The notes below the pieces were generated by a model that saw only the letters and a program-made list of their open reading frames with translations, was not told the DNA's origin and made no database searches. DNA of 28,999 nucleotides from Mnemiopsis leidyi (lineage: Eukaryota > Ctenophora > Tentaculata > Lobata > Bolinopsidae). The stretch covers positions 21,600 through 50,598 of the forward strand of contig JH154085.1 of NCBI GenBank assembly GCA_000226015.1, written 5' to 3'. A program made the position numbers and the translations under genes. Below are positions 10,729 through 20,200 of the stretch, one piece after another. Within the stretch, counting starts at the first letter, position 1. The number at the start of each line of letters is the position of its first letter.

Positions 10729-11976
10729 ATGAATAAACCGAGAAGAGCTAAGTCAAGAAGAATCCTACCCTTACCTTTAGACGCTAATGAGACGAAATGT
10801 GGTTTGTGTAAAATTTACATTTATTCATCTTTACCAAGATTCCTGTAAACGAGCTGTATGTTTAACCTCCTCTTTAGGCATAACTATCTTTCTAAGCAAC
10901 TACTTTTGCTATGATGCGACCTGCAACTATAATACGATACTGCGTACATTCGACGATTGGTACTAAAAGTGGTAACATCCTAATTCCAAACAGGAATATG
11001 TCTGGACAATGTGAAGAAGCGTGGTAAGATAGGGCCCTGTTCCCACCTATACTGCTTTACCTGTCTCCTGGAGTGGAGCAAGTTGAACAACACCTGCCCC
11101 CAGTGTAAACTTACTTTCAGATGTATTTCTAGGGTATGTACCAGAGTTGACAGTCATTTGTTTTATGATTTAAAAAGTTTAATATAACAATTTATAGTTT
11201 TTCATTCATGGTTGTATAATTATTGATTGATTTGTACCTTTCAGATGAAAAATTGTACAAGCTAATGTTGTTTAATGTAAACATTTCTCCAGATAGATTT
11301 TGAAACAGACAAGTTTGAAGAGAAAGTATTTATAAAAGACAAGACATTGAAAACAGGGATAGTATCTTCCGATGAAGATGTCTACATCAACAGCAGTGAG
11401 ATAGAGGATTCAGATCCCGACTTTATTGTCCATGAAGATATTCCCGACCCCCTTTGTCAAGATTCATGTTCAGAACCTGAGGCGCAATTCACTCAGCGAA
11501 AAAGAAAGTGTAACTTGTCTCCTCGTAAAAAGTTTACAAAACGTAGATCTCGCGCTGTGTTGTCATCCTCTGATTCAGATAGTGGTGATGAAAATGATGA
11601 GGTTCATCAGCAGATCATCAGTAATTGTTGTCAGTCTCCGGATTTGTTTGAGAAATCGCCACAATTTTCTGGAGGTAGTATCAGGACTGAATCTGGGAAT
11701 ACAGAGAATTTAAAATCCCCTAAATCAAGCAGATATAATAGTAAATTTAATTCAACTTTTGGAAAAAATATGAAAGATAGCCAATCGGTTAGCTTAGAAA
11801 ATAATGCATCACCCAAGAGTTTTAAAAGAACTATTTTGTCTTCCCCCAAAATCAACAAGTACAAATCGCTCGATCGAACTTTGAGTATCCAGAAAAGTCC
11901 TAAAAGTTATTTTGTGTCTCCGAAGTACAGTAAAAGTGCTCGATGGGCCTCTTTGGATCAAAGGGTTAAAATTTAA
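10729..11976 (+). CDS. RING-finger (C3HC4) protein, probable E3 ubiquitin ligase
   Basis: Exons 10729-10801, 10994-11133 and 11293-11976 join in phase through GT-AG introns to 298 aa. The RING finger occupies residues 24-62, with zinc ligands C24, C27, C40, H42, C45, C48, C59 and C62. The core around PCSHLYCFTCLLEWSKLNNT resembles the RING of PHRF1 and TOPORS, where EWSK is also found. No PHD finger or other catalytic domain follows. Residues from about 90 are acidic and then Ser/Lys-rich, with five SPK motifs (LKSPK, ASPK, SSPK, KSPK, VSPK) that look like CDK-type phosphorylation sites, plus basic clusters suited to nuclear import. RING proteins of this kind recruit E2 enzymes; substrate and orthology are unknown. 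The stop at 11974-11976 may be a frameshift product, because two coding-like exons follow. Confidence 0.82.
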
Positions 11977-12130
11977 AGCGTAAGTTATATTTTAGTAGCA
12001 CTCCAATCATTAGTAAATCTTACAATCTTTTGACATTTTGTAAGAAATTATAGTACCTAGTACCACGTGATATACTTTTCTGTTAATCTATGTGAATATT
12101 TTGAATTGTAAATCTTGACATCCACCTCAG

Positions 12131-12245
12131 GAAAAAGAAGCAAGAAAGTGGTAAACAGAAAATCCACATCTGTAGCTATCAAAACCTTATCTCCCGGTGG
12201 TAATACTGCCACATGGCTCTCAACTTCAACTCGTGATTCATCAAA
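12131..12245 (+). other. Possible extra exon 4 of the RING-finger gene
   Basis: After a good acceptor (CCACCTCAG) an open stretch reads KRSKKVVNRKSTSVAIKT and then SPGG...TSTRDSSK, similar in composition to the RING protein tail. It ends at a weak donor (AAA, then GTTTGA) whose phase fits the next candidate exon. Its entry phase does not fit the end of exon 3 as sequenced, so it needs a frame change upstream. Otherwise it is non-coding or used in another isoform. Confidence 0.4.
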
Positions 12246-12361
12246 GTTTGATCCTACTTTGTTTTGTTTCTTATTCCCTTTTTTAGTTAACAATTTCGAG
12301 TGCAGCCATTTTAACTTCAGCTAACTGTAAAATATTAAGTTTTCAAAGTGAATTCTTTCAG

Positions 12362-12503
12362 GGGCAAAGAAAACATTGAGTCGAATAGAAATTCTGTCAA
12401 TGGTCAGTTCAAGGTACCCTTTAAAAAGAAGTCGTGTAGTCCTGAAAAGTTGTTTGATGATCCCGAACAATATTTCGCCAGTATAATAAACAGTAAGACA
12501 TGA
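12362..12503 (+). other. Possible terminal exon of the RING-finger gene
   Basis: After the strong acceptor AATTCTTTCAG the frame reads GKENIESNRNSVNGQFKVPF, then SPEKLFDDPEQYFASIIN and SKT, with a stop at 12501-12503. The composition looks like a real protein tail. A donor-like A-GTAAGA at 12493 offers an alternative continuation. ATTAAA at 12532-12537 could be the poly(A) signal. It belongs either to the RING gene or to an unseen transcript. Confidence 0.45.
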
Positions 12504-12917
12504 TAGTCGATCTACCATGTAGATATTTTTTATTAAATTTTGCGTTTTTATTAAATAGTTTATTAAAAGATGTTTCCACTCAATGCTAAACTAGAGATTT
12601 TATTGTCAGGTTGTTAAAATTGATCATATCTGTATTTTCAGTAAGTAAACGTATTCGTAAAGTAATGTTCTAAATTATTCTTACAACTTTTATCTATCAT
12701 TTTTAGGATATTTCTCATTTCGTAAACTTCTAATAATGTTTGATTTTATTTGCTTCCCTATCATTCTTGGGGTAATATGATAGACACAAAAATTTGGCCA
12801 ATCGCAAATTATTTCAAGGTTGCTGACACGTGAATATTTACTTTTGTTTCACTATCGAGTTTACACCATATTATTTATTTGTTCGATGTTCACTTATACA
12901 TAAACAGCCTAGCAGGT

Positions 12918-12953
12918 ATGACAATAATTGATAAAGATAATGAAACGACGTAA
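12918..12953 (+). promoter_or_regulatory. Upstream ORF overlapping the SFR1 start codon
   Basis: ATG at 12918 opens an 11-codon frame that ends in TAA at 12951-12953 and overlaps the SFR1 ATG at 12940 in another frame. It begins two bases after the acceptor-like AGCAG at 12911-12915. If the mRNA begins at or before this point, the small frame would reduce SFR1 translation. The leader structure is unknown. Confidence 0.35.
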
Positions 12954-13605
12954 GATAAGTTCCGAACTCCCAGAAAAGCGCCAAAAACTCACTCCAGTAC
13001 CCCCAATATCTACCACAACATCACATGAGACAGTGTACAATACACCAACACGCCCGGCTACAACGCGATCCAGATTTTTTACTCCCTTCAAAACTCCAAT
13101 CAGAGCAAGTCAAGAAGATCCTAGTTCTACTCAAATTTGTGTATCTCAGTCTGGTTCTTCCAAGTGTTCTCCTAAGATTGGCAGAGTGAGAAAACTCTCT
13201 GTACCAAATAAAAATACTCTGGAGGGTGGTAAAATTACTCCTCGTTCTAAAACCGTTTTAAGACGATTCAGTACGCCCCTGAAAATTGTGCAAGGCAATG
13301 AATCATGCCCTTCACCTATGCAGACGTTTTTAAAAGTACAAAAACTGAGGAAAGAAGTGGAGGAAAAAGAAAGTCTGTTGAGGAAATTCAAGCAGTATAC
13401 TAGAGCAAGAGAAAGTGGTGAGATAGAAAGGCTGGAGGAGTTGGTGAAACAGTGGCGTAGTGTCAGTCAGGATGTTTTGTTGAAATTGTTAGAACATGGT
13501 CGCAGTAACGAACCTTCTCTCACTTTGAATAGTGTAATCGAGAGATTACGGGTAAATCCTGAATTGGTCAAATTCGACCAGGAAAATGAAGATTTTACCG
13601 AATGA
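12940..13605 (+). CDS. SFR1: SFR1/MEI5-like Swi5-dependent recombination mediator (intronless)
   Basis: This is a 221-aa protein in one exon. SFR1 pairs with SWI5, and the complex stabilises RAD51 filaments and promotes strand exchange in homologous recombination. The family's conserved C-terminus is clear: coiled coil from about 133 to 172 (LRKEVEEKESLLRKFKQYTR, then IERLEELVKQWR), the WRSVSQDVLLKLLE block at 172-185, then LTLNSVIERLRVNPELVKFD and a final ENEDF. The N-terminal 120 residues are basic and probably disordered. They contain two related Thr-Pro motifs, FFTPFKTP near 46-53 and FSTPLK near 110-115, which might be RAD51-contact or CDK sites (inference). The ATG at 12940 was chosen because a stop at 12925-12927 closes the frame. 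A splice-acceptor-like CCTAGCAG precedes it, so the 5' leader may be spliced. The length is close to that of animal SFR1. Confidence 0.88.
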   Translation: MKRRKISSELPEKRQKLTPVPPISTTTSHETVYNTPTRPATTRSRFFTPFKTPIRASQEDPSSTQICVSQSGSSKCSPKIGRVRKLSVPNKNTLEGGKITPRSKTVLRRFSTPLKIVQGNESCPSPMQTFLKVQKLRKEVEEKESLLRKFKQYTRARESGEIERLEELVKQWRSVSQDVLLKLLEHGRSNEPSLTLNSVIERLRVNPELVKFDQENEDFTE

Positions 13606-13697
13606 TGATAAAGTTATTCAGTGTTCGATATTGTTTGATAATGTTAGACCGCAACGCAATCATTATTGTCGTAAGGTTGTCTTGAATCAATGACACA

Positions 13698-13735
13698 TCA
13701 AGATTCAAGAGCTATGTCAAGATTCAAGAGCTACG
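13698..13735. repeat. 19-bp tandem pair
   Basis: TCAAGATTCAAGAGCTATG is followed directly by a copy with one change (C for T at position 18). Confidence 0.7.
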
Positions 13736-14454
13736 AGAATAGTGACGCAAACGAAGCAGTCCACACTTAAAGTTGAGTTAGTGCGCGCCGCTGGTACAAA
13801 GTTTTATAGCAAGCTGAAGTTTCAGCATTGCTCACGTACCGTTTTTTGCTGAACTGGTTGATTTGCAAGGCTGGCAAAAATAAATCGAATTCTGATGCCC
13901 GCTTTATTTCAAGAGTCTTACCCGGCTTATCTTCATCATGTACTTTGTCGATTGTACAATTTTACATATTGATTAAATTTTCGAGAAGAAAATTCGCTCA
14001 ACAATTTACGTTCACAATGTTAAATAGGTTTTAAACTGTCTCTCCTATGCTATTTTGTTACTTTAATGGCTGTCTCTTGAAATGTGTATTTCAAACGTTG
14101 AGATAATTTTGCTAGTTGAATGTTGTAGAATTGCTCACAAGAATGAACCGCATTGCGACATGAAACCCAAACATGTGTTATTGCATTTGGGGGATCCGTT
14201 CTTGCTTCTTATTTCAGCAAATTGACGAGTGCTGAGCAGCAAAACAACATTTATATACTAACTCTTATACACGACTTATAGAAAATAATGTGAAAAAGAT
14301 AAATTATCCGCTATCATTCCACAAAATGAGGGGAGGGGCAACTCCTTTAGAGTCATGGTTTAATTTTCACAAATTGATCAAAAATCAATTGAAAATTACT
14401 CTAAGATGCATTTAGTGGTAAACACGAAGCGGCACGCAATAGATTTACAGACAT

Positions 14455-14845
14455 TACTAAATAATGCAACTCAAAGAAGTCCAAAATGATTCAGAAGTCG
14501 ATATCTAGAAAACTCAATATCACCCTCAAATTACCAAAATTCATATAGATTATTACTGAAGAATGCAACTAAAAAGCCCAAAATAAGTCAAAATTCGATA
14601 TCTGGAAAACTCAATATCACCCTCAAATTCTCAAAATTGATATAGATATTACTGAAGAATGCAACTAAGAAGCCCGAAATAAGTAAAAATTCGATCTCTG
14701 GAAAACTCGATATCACCCTCAAATTCTCAAAATTGATATAGATATTACTGAAGAATGCAACTAAGAAGCCCGAAATAAGTAAAAATTCGATATCTAGAAA
14801 ACTCAATATCACCCTCAAATTCCCAAAATTGATATAGAGTTTTTT
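14455..14845. repeat. Tandem array, 96-97 bp unit, four copies
   Basis: The landmark AAAACTCAATATCACCCTC recurs near 14509, 14606, 14702 (with one change, CTCG) and 14798, a spacing of 97, 96 and 96 bp. The first copy is the most diverged; copies three and four differ at only a few sites. G-rich/C-rich inverted ends flank the array: 14328-14344 (GAGGGGAGGGGCAACTC) and 14846-14866, its approximate reverse complement. The whole may therefore be one transposable element, about 540 bp, with an internal tandem array. Because the unit is divisible by three, it creates a spurious repetitive reading frame on the minus strand. Confidence 0.85.
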
Positions 14846-15066
14846 GAGTTGCCCCCTCCCCTCCCCAGAAAATCGACCATCGCGACATTGGAACAAAGTG
14901 GGTGCCCTCAGGCCAGGGGGTGTCTGATTTTATTGATCTTTGATGCACTTATGAGTAACCACCATCGATCGTACTGAATTGTAGCGCATAACCACTCTGT
15001 TAAATCCGCCTAATACATTTGCTAAATTTGATGATTTACGAGACACCTCCTCTCAGCAGATATATC

Positions 15067-16619
15067 ATGGCAGTTGCTACTAACAAGGGAACACATCCCT
15101 TAGAACACGAGTATACAGTCTGGTTCGGTTGGAAGAACAAAAATAACGATTTTAAAACAGCGATGGACAAAATTGGCACTTTTAAATCAGTGGAAGGGTT
15201 TTGGGAAATATACAGGTAATTTTACGGGTTTGAAGAAATGATTTTAGCAACTAGCTTATCGTTAGCTCCTTCATTGGGTTGTCTAAACGCTTCTTAAAAT
15301 AACTACTCAGTTATGTGTGTAGAAACATTTGAGACCCATGTAAAGTTTCGATACATCATCTTTTTTCTCTCAGTTGGATGAAAAGACCGCATGACCTGAA
15401 ACCGTGCGACATCAGTATTTTCCGGAGTGACATACAGCCATTCTGGGAGGATGAAGCCAACAAGAACGGGGGTACGTGGATAGTCCGGATCAAACGGAAC
15501 TATGTGTCTAGGACCTGGGAACACATGGTCCTCGCGATGCTTGGTAAATAAGTGTTGAATTGTCGTGTCTGTGTTTTAATACATATTGGTTTGGGAAGTA
15601 CGGTTTTAATGGGAAGCTATATTGCAGCGACTTATCGATTCTAAATTCTGGAGTTTTAGTTTCACTGCTAAATAAACAAATGTTCTCTCAGGAGAGCAGT
15701 TTATGGTGGGACCAGAAATATGTGGAGCACGACTGAGCGTGCGGCACAACGAGGCTATTTTATCTCTCTGGAATAAAAATGCGCAGGACCAGAAAACTTG
15801 TTACAGGTTTGTCAACTTTTGAAAGTCGTCTCTCTTATCTCAGTTGTGTGAGTTCAACATAACAAATTTTGTTGCAAAACCTGGCGAGATTTTTTTTTTT
15901 TTTTTTTATTTTTTTTTAAACTGCAACCAACCCGAACGCCGTTGAGCCATCTCTGGGGCACGAAGGTTGCTGAACTTGGCACTGGCACAGACACCCCTGC
16001 GGGGGGCCTGAGAACATCGACTCCACTATTGAAAGTGTCTGAGCTGGATGCCAGGCCCCCGAGGGGTGCCATGAGAAATGCCGCAGTTAGCTCCTTCACA
16101 CTGGACTTCCAGGTTTGGGCCGTTGANNNNNNNNNNAACTGCAACCAACCCGAACGCCGTTGAGCCATCTCTGGGGCACGAAGGTTGCTGAACTTGGCAC
16201 TGGCACAGACACCCCTGCGGGGGGCCTGAGAACATCGACTCCACTATTGAAAGTGTCTGAGCTGGATGCCAGGCCCCCGAGGGGTGCCATGAGAAAATGC
16301 CGCAGTTAGCTCCTTCACACTGGACTTCCAGGTTTGGGCCGTTGATTACACAAACAAAAAAGGGATAAGGGGATCCCAAGAAAAAAAAACCTGGCGAGAT
16401 TTAATTACTGGAATCAAAAAATTTTCTGTTTCATAATAATGCTAATTTCTAATTTACGCAAATGCACTTAAAAGTCAAATAAAACTCTCCAACAGGATCA
16501 GGGACACATTGAAAAGGGTCCTCCAGCTGCCTGATTTTATTAAGTTAGAGTACAAAGCGCATGCAGAGAGCATGCGAGACAGATCCAGTTATCAGTATAC
16601 GCATGTTATAAACGATTAA
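15067..16619 (+). CDS. EIF4E2: Class II eIF4E (eIF4E2/4EHP), cap-binding translational repressor; N-terminus uncertain
   Basis: Exons 15067-15215, 15374-15543, 15692-15806 and 16496-16619 join in phase to 185 aa. 4EHP binds the mRNA 5' cap but not eIF4G, so it blocks initiation in complexes such as GIGYF-4EHP. Matches to the family include HPLEHEYTVWF, KIGTFKSVEGFWEIYR, QPFWEDEANKNGGTWIVRI, LAMLGEQFMVGPEICGA and LPDFIKLEYKAHAESM. Tyr16 and Phe29 sit where eIF4E-1 has Trp43 and Trp56, the hallmark of class II. The second cap-stacking Trp (in FWED) and the Trp in LSLWNK are kept. Human 4EHP has Tyr at the Phe29 site. ATG 15067 was chosen conservatively: ATG 15031 is also in frame, and an acceptor at 15055 could join an unseen exon encoding the usual N-terminal tail of about 50 aa. 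Confidence 0.92.
15876..16402 (-). mobile_element. Retroposon (SINE or truncated LINE), minus orientation, in eIF4E2 intron 3
   Basis: The direct repeats AAAACCTGGCGAGATTT at about 15876 and at about 16386 are target-site duplications of roughly 17 bp. Next to the left one is a long T/A tract (15889-15917), which is the poly(A) tail read in reverse, so the element points leftwards. Its body of about 209 bp appears twice (15919-16126 and 16137-16345), separated by 10 N. The head (about 16346-16380) ends near GGGGATCCCAAG. I see no clear A and B boxes of a tRNA-type promoter, so it may be a 5'-truncated LINE end. The GC content is much higher than that of the surrounding intron. Confidence 0.8.
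16127..16136. other. Assembly gap (10 N)
   Basis: Ten N separate two copies of the retroposon body that differ by one A in a homopolymer (GAGAAATGCC against GAGAAAATGCC). The duplication is probably an assembly artefact. Confidence 0.95.
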
Positions 16620-17293
16620 CAGTGCCAAACTGAAAGTTTAAGTCATTTTACCATTGTTCACTCTGTAAAAGTGAGAATCATTTTGTCGGTTTCAAAATTG
16701 ATCTTATGTGGGAATGCATACGTGGGTTCGTGTTTTCTTTAACATGAGACAAGCTTTTGTTTTCGCAAAGTAAAGTCATCTTCAAGTTCCATCTTTTAAC
16801 AACACAACGTAATAATAATGGTACTTGTGACACCAAACTCATTTCTCGAATCTGTGAATAATTTACCCAATCAAGTTTTATTCAGCTATTTATTGTTCAA
16901 TGTCCCGTTCTGTTCATTTTTCATTGTTGGTTTAAAGTTAACAGTTTTAGGATTTTATAGGAATTATTTTACTGCTGACAGCGTTGTTATTTATCTTCTT
17001 TCGGAGTCGGTTCTAGACTTGTATCCTCATTCTCAAAGATGGTATTAGATTTGTCGAAAGAGAGATCGTTAACACCGATACTGAAGAATTCTGAAAATAT
17101 ACTTCATTTTCTTTTTCTGGGTTGTCGCTACACAAAAATCAAATCTTACAACATATTTCATATTTTGAACCGGCCCCCGCCTAATTTTCCGATAATTAGA
17201 ATTGTATCCGTAGACTCAAAGAATTTCCGTTAAACTGACTGAATTGCCTCGTCATAAGGAAACCAAAGCAATGACTCAAACACTTATCTAGGG
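16620..17293. other. Spacer between eIF4E2 and BCKDHB
   Basis: 674 bp, AT-rich, with no supported gene. It must hold the eIF4E2 3' end and the BCKDHB promoter. No AATAAA or clear core-promoter motif was seen. Two open frames of 60-76 codons are low-complexity, without homology, and I read them as chance. Confidence 0.55.
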
Positions 17294-20200
17294 ATGTTGT
17301 GTAGAAAGCTGCTGGGCAGATGTGCACTGAGAAAAGGAGAAGTGACTCTCCAGAATGTACGAACTGCCGCACATTTCACCTATCTTCCTCAGACACCAAA
17401 CCCAGCATTAGGTGAGATTCTTCACAATGTACAGTGTGTTCGGTATTTCCAAATCTATAACTAGTAATATAAACTAGCTTAACTCAAATGTCTCAAATAG
17501 AAATATCCACTTCACACCATTGACTTATTTCCAGTTTTCTATAACATTCCCAATAGCTTTGATAACATCGTCAGGTGATACAACGAAACTAAACATGTTC
17601 CAGAGTATCAACAACGCCATGGACATTGCCATGGAAAAAGATTCCAGCGCAGGTAAGATTTGTGTTTACTTAAAGATATCGATGCCTAATTAGCTTCTAA
17701 GCTCTATGGCGCCCTGATATTGTTTCATTTGCCTCAAGTGATGTGCACTGAAATGTGCCCAGTATCATGTTGTTGTAAGTATGTCTCAATATTTTGGCAA
17801 GATTAAACGTTTAGATGAGAATGTGTATATAAACATTACAATGGAGTTTGAAATATCCTGTGTGGTATTAAACTTTCGAGACTCTACTCGCTGCCTAGTG
17901 CCTGTGTATAATAAATAGTTGATAATCATGCCGAAATTATTACTCCTAACTCTGTGAAACTATGATTTAAAAGATCTTTAAAGCAACTCTAAATTAGATC
18001 ATTCAAAATGTAATCTACAAAATTATCTTATTACTACTTTAATCAAATAGCACACATCCAAGATTATTGATCCAAAAACATGTCAAAATGTTATTCAACC
18101 TAATGGATGCTGATATATTCCGCCAACCCTGGGATTGGACTAATAGAGTTTTCACGTACATCTTGTAGCAAGTGAAACGCGAAATTACCGTAATATTTCA
18201 ATCATTTTATCAATGATCATGTTCACACTCAATTATTTGTATAATAGTAGTGTTTTAATAGTTTTAATACTTTCAACACTACTATTATACAAATAATTTG
18301 AGTGTGAACATGATCATTGATAAAATGATTGAAATATTACGGTAATTTCGCGTTTCACTTGCTACAAGATGTACGTGACAACTCTATTAGTCCTATTCAT
18401 CATAAAACTGACGAAGAAGTCCCTATTTTACACACCCTGGAATTGAATCCCTACATCTACATCCGTCTACTCAACCGCTTAAAATCTATCTTCGATGCCT
18501 GATTAAATTTTAGAATCACCGGCCATCAAAGCTTCACCATTCACCCACAGTGAAGTGTAAAACTTCGGACCTGTTATATTATCCAGGTGGTATATGTCTA
18601 GAACCAGCAAATTTATGGCATTTCACTACAATTTGCATACTATTTCGCGATAAATAGTTTCATCGATCACTCAACGGTCGCAGTTTAAATATGAAGAATA
18701 CTTGCCTCATCGTAATGATGTGCGACTCTTAGATAGTGCCCCACCGAATGATTTAATACGCGGTGAAGGAAAAATTCAGGAATTTTGTTAACTTTCTCCA
18801 GGATCAGGACGAGATCTTTATCATGATATGCTGATTTTCTGACAAATGACAATTTGTCATGTGACTTGACATGACATCGAATTGGAAGACCGGACCGAGC
18901 GTCGCTTACAGAACAACGCGCAGCTTTTACTGTTTACTGCGCGCACGCATGGCTTAGTTATTTATAACTTACGAAATCTCAGCAAAGAGAGGTCCGCGTC
19001 CTCCATAAAGTTGAACATCTTTAGTCATAATGCGTTAAGAAGGGAGACAGCTGGCTTGGTTGCACAATAACCTCTCAATGAGCATCTGTGTTCTTCATAC
19101 AGCCCCGCCCGTAATCGCTTATTATACCTGTGATCCTGTACGTCACCGCGAACTCCTGCTATCGATTGTTCAGGGCAGTTTCGTAACTGCCTGTCGGACA
19201 TGATCTACATGGTTTGTCAGCAGATATATGGAGCAATAAAGGGTTCCAGTCCGTTGAACCTGTACAATGGACGCCCTGTCTCGTACAGGTGTACTGATTG
19301 TTAACTTGCAATGTGGCTTTAGACGGGGGAGCGAGAGAGGGAGGAAAAAGGGTGTGTGTGGGACAAGTGAGATTTTGTCACAGAGCTATCATTGAGTTCT
19401 ACAGATCGTACACCTTGCATAAAAAGTCATGTGTCTGAAGGAGTGCATTGTAACCTGTAGCTCCTAATATACCTTATCTTTTCAGTGTTATTTGGAGAAG
19501 ACGTTGCATTTGGGGGCGTGTTCAGGTGCTCACTAGGGCTCCAAGATAAGTATGGTGAGTTGCAGCTAATATCATACACTATTACACCGTAGGAGAAAGT
19601 GTAGTATTTCGGGGTGAAGTACTTAACAATATCAGCCAGGTACTTGTTGTTATACTGTGATGTAATTACTCATTTTTGTGGAGCGTGTACCAATTTTATC
19701 ATACCTAACTCTCTTAAAAATTTTTAACATTTGCATCAAATGTCCAGGATGCAGAGGTGTTACTTCTGGTTAAGGGTTAATATTTATTAGGGTGAGCCCT
19801 TCTCTAGAGTCTAAAGTCATGTTTTACTTTTGCTCTCTTAATACGACAAGCCTGCCTACTGAATACGATAAGCAGTCCTTCTATTTTCTGTTTGTATGTG
19901 ATCGGAAGATGACCATGATCTTGCTCAATGTCAATCATATGGCGTTTATATATTAAAATAATTTTGCAGTTTGCTAATGAAACTGGCTTCAACTACTAAA
20001 TTGCAATTGCATGAGCCAGCCTCTATGGTGCGATCCACAAATTCAGTTATTTGAGTTACGGAATAGAGCGGCTTGCTCGATTGATGTCTGGATTATAATT
20101 GTAATTTTTACCGGGCGAATTTATGCAATATATATCTATACTGAAATGGCATGATGTGCCATTTGGTGCATCAAGTAAAAGAGTGCAAAGATCGCTACTT

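Larger units (their letters stand above)
13606..15066. other. Spacer between SFR1 and eIF4E2
   Basis: No supported gene. A poly(A) signal AATAAA at 13879-13884 suits SFR1. A 19-bp tandem pair lies at 13698-13735 and a 96-bp array at about 14455-14845. The upstream promoter, and any first exon of eIF4E2, should lie here, but I could not identify one. The acceptor-like CCTCCTCTCAG ending at 15055 suggests that a 5' exon exists. Confidence 0.55.

Noticed and set aside
12642..12661. Possible 20-bp microexon linking the RING gene to the SFR1 exon
   Set aside because: The phases could be made to fit (donor 12493, then this block, then 12937), but a RING-SFR1 fusion has no precedent I know, and SFR1 has its own ATG and complete family length.
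14588..14896. Minus-strand open frame of 102 codons with a repeated peptide of 32 residues
   Set aside because: It is the translation of the 96-bp tandem array; the unit length is divisible by three, which keeps frames open by chance. No start context, splice sites or family resemblance.
15854..16379. Several open frames of 64-117 codons on both strands across the N gap
   Set aside because: All fall in the GC-rich retroposon and run through undetermined bases; no protein family is suggested.
18882..19070. Open frame of 62 codons in BCKDHB intron 2
   Set aside because: No family resemblance, no splice context, and within the length expected by chance.
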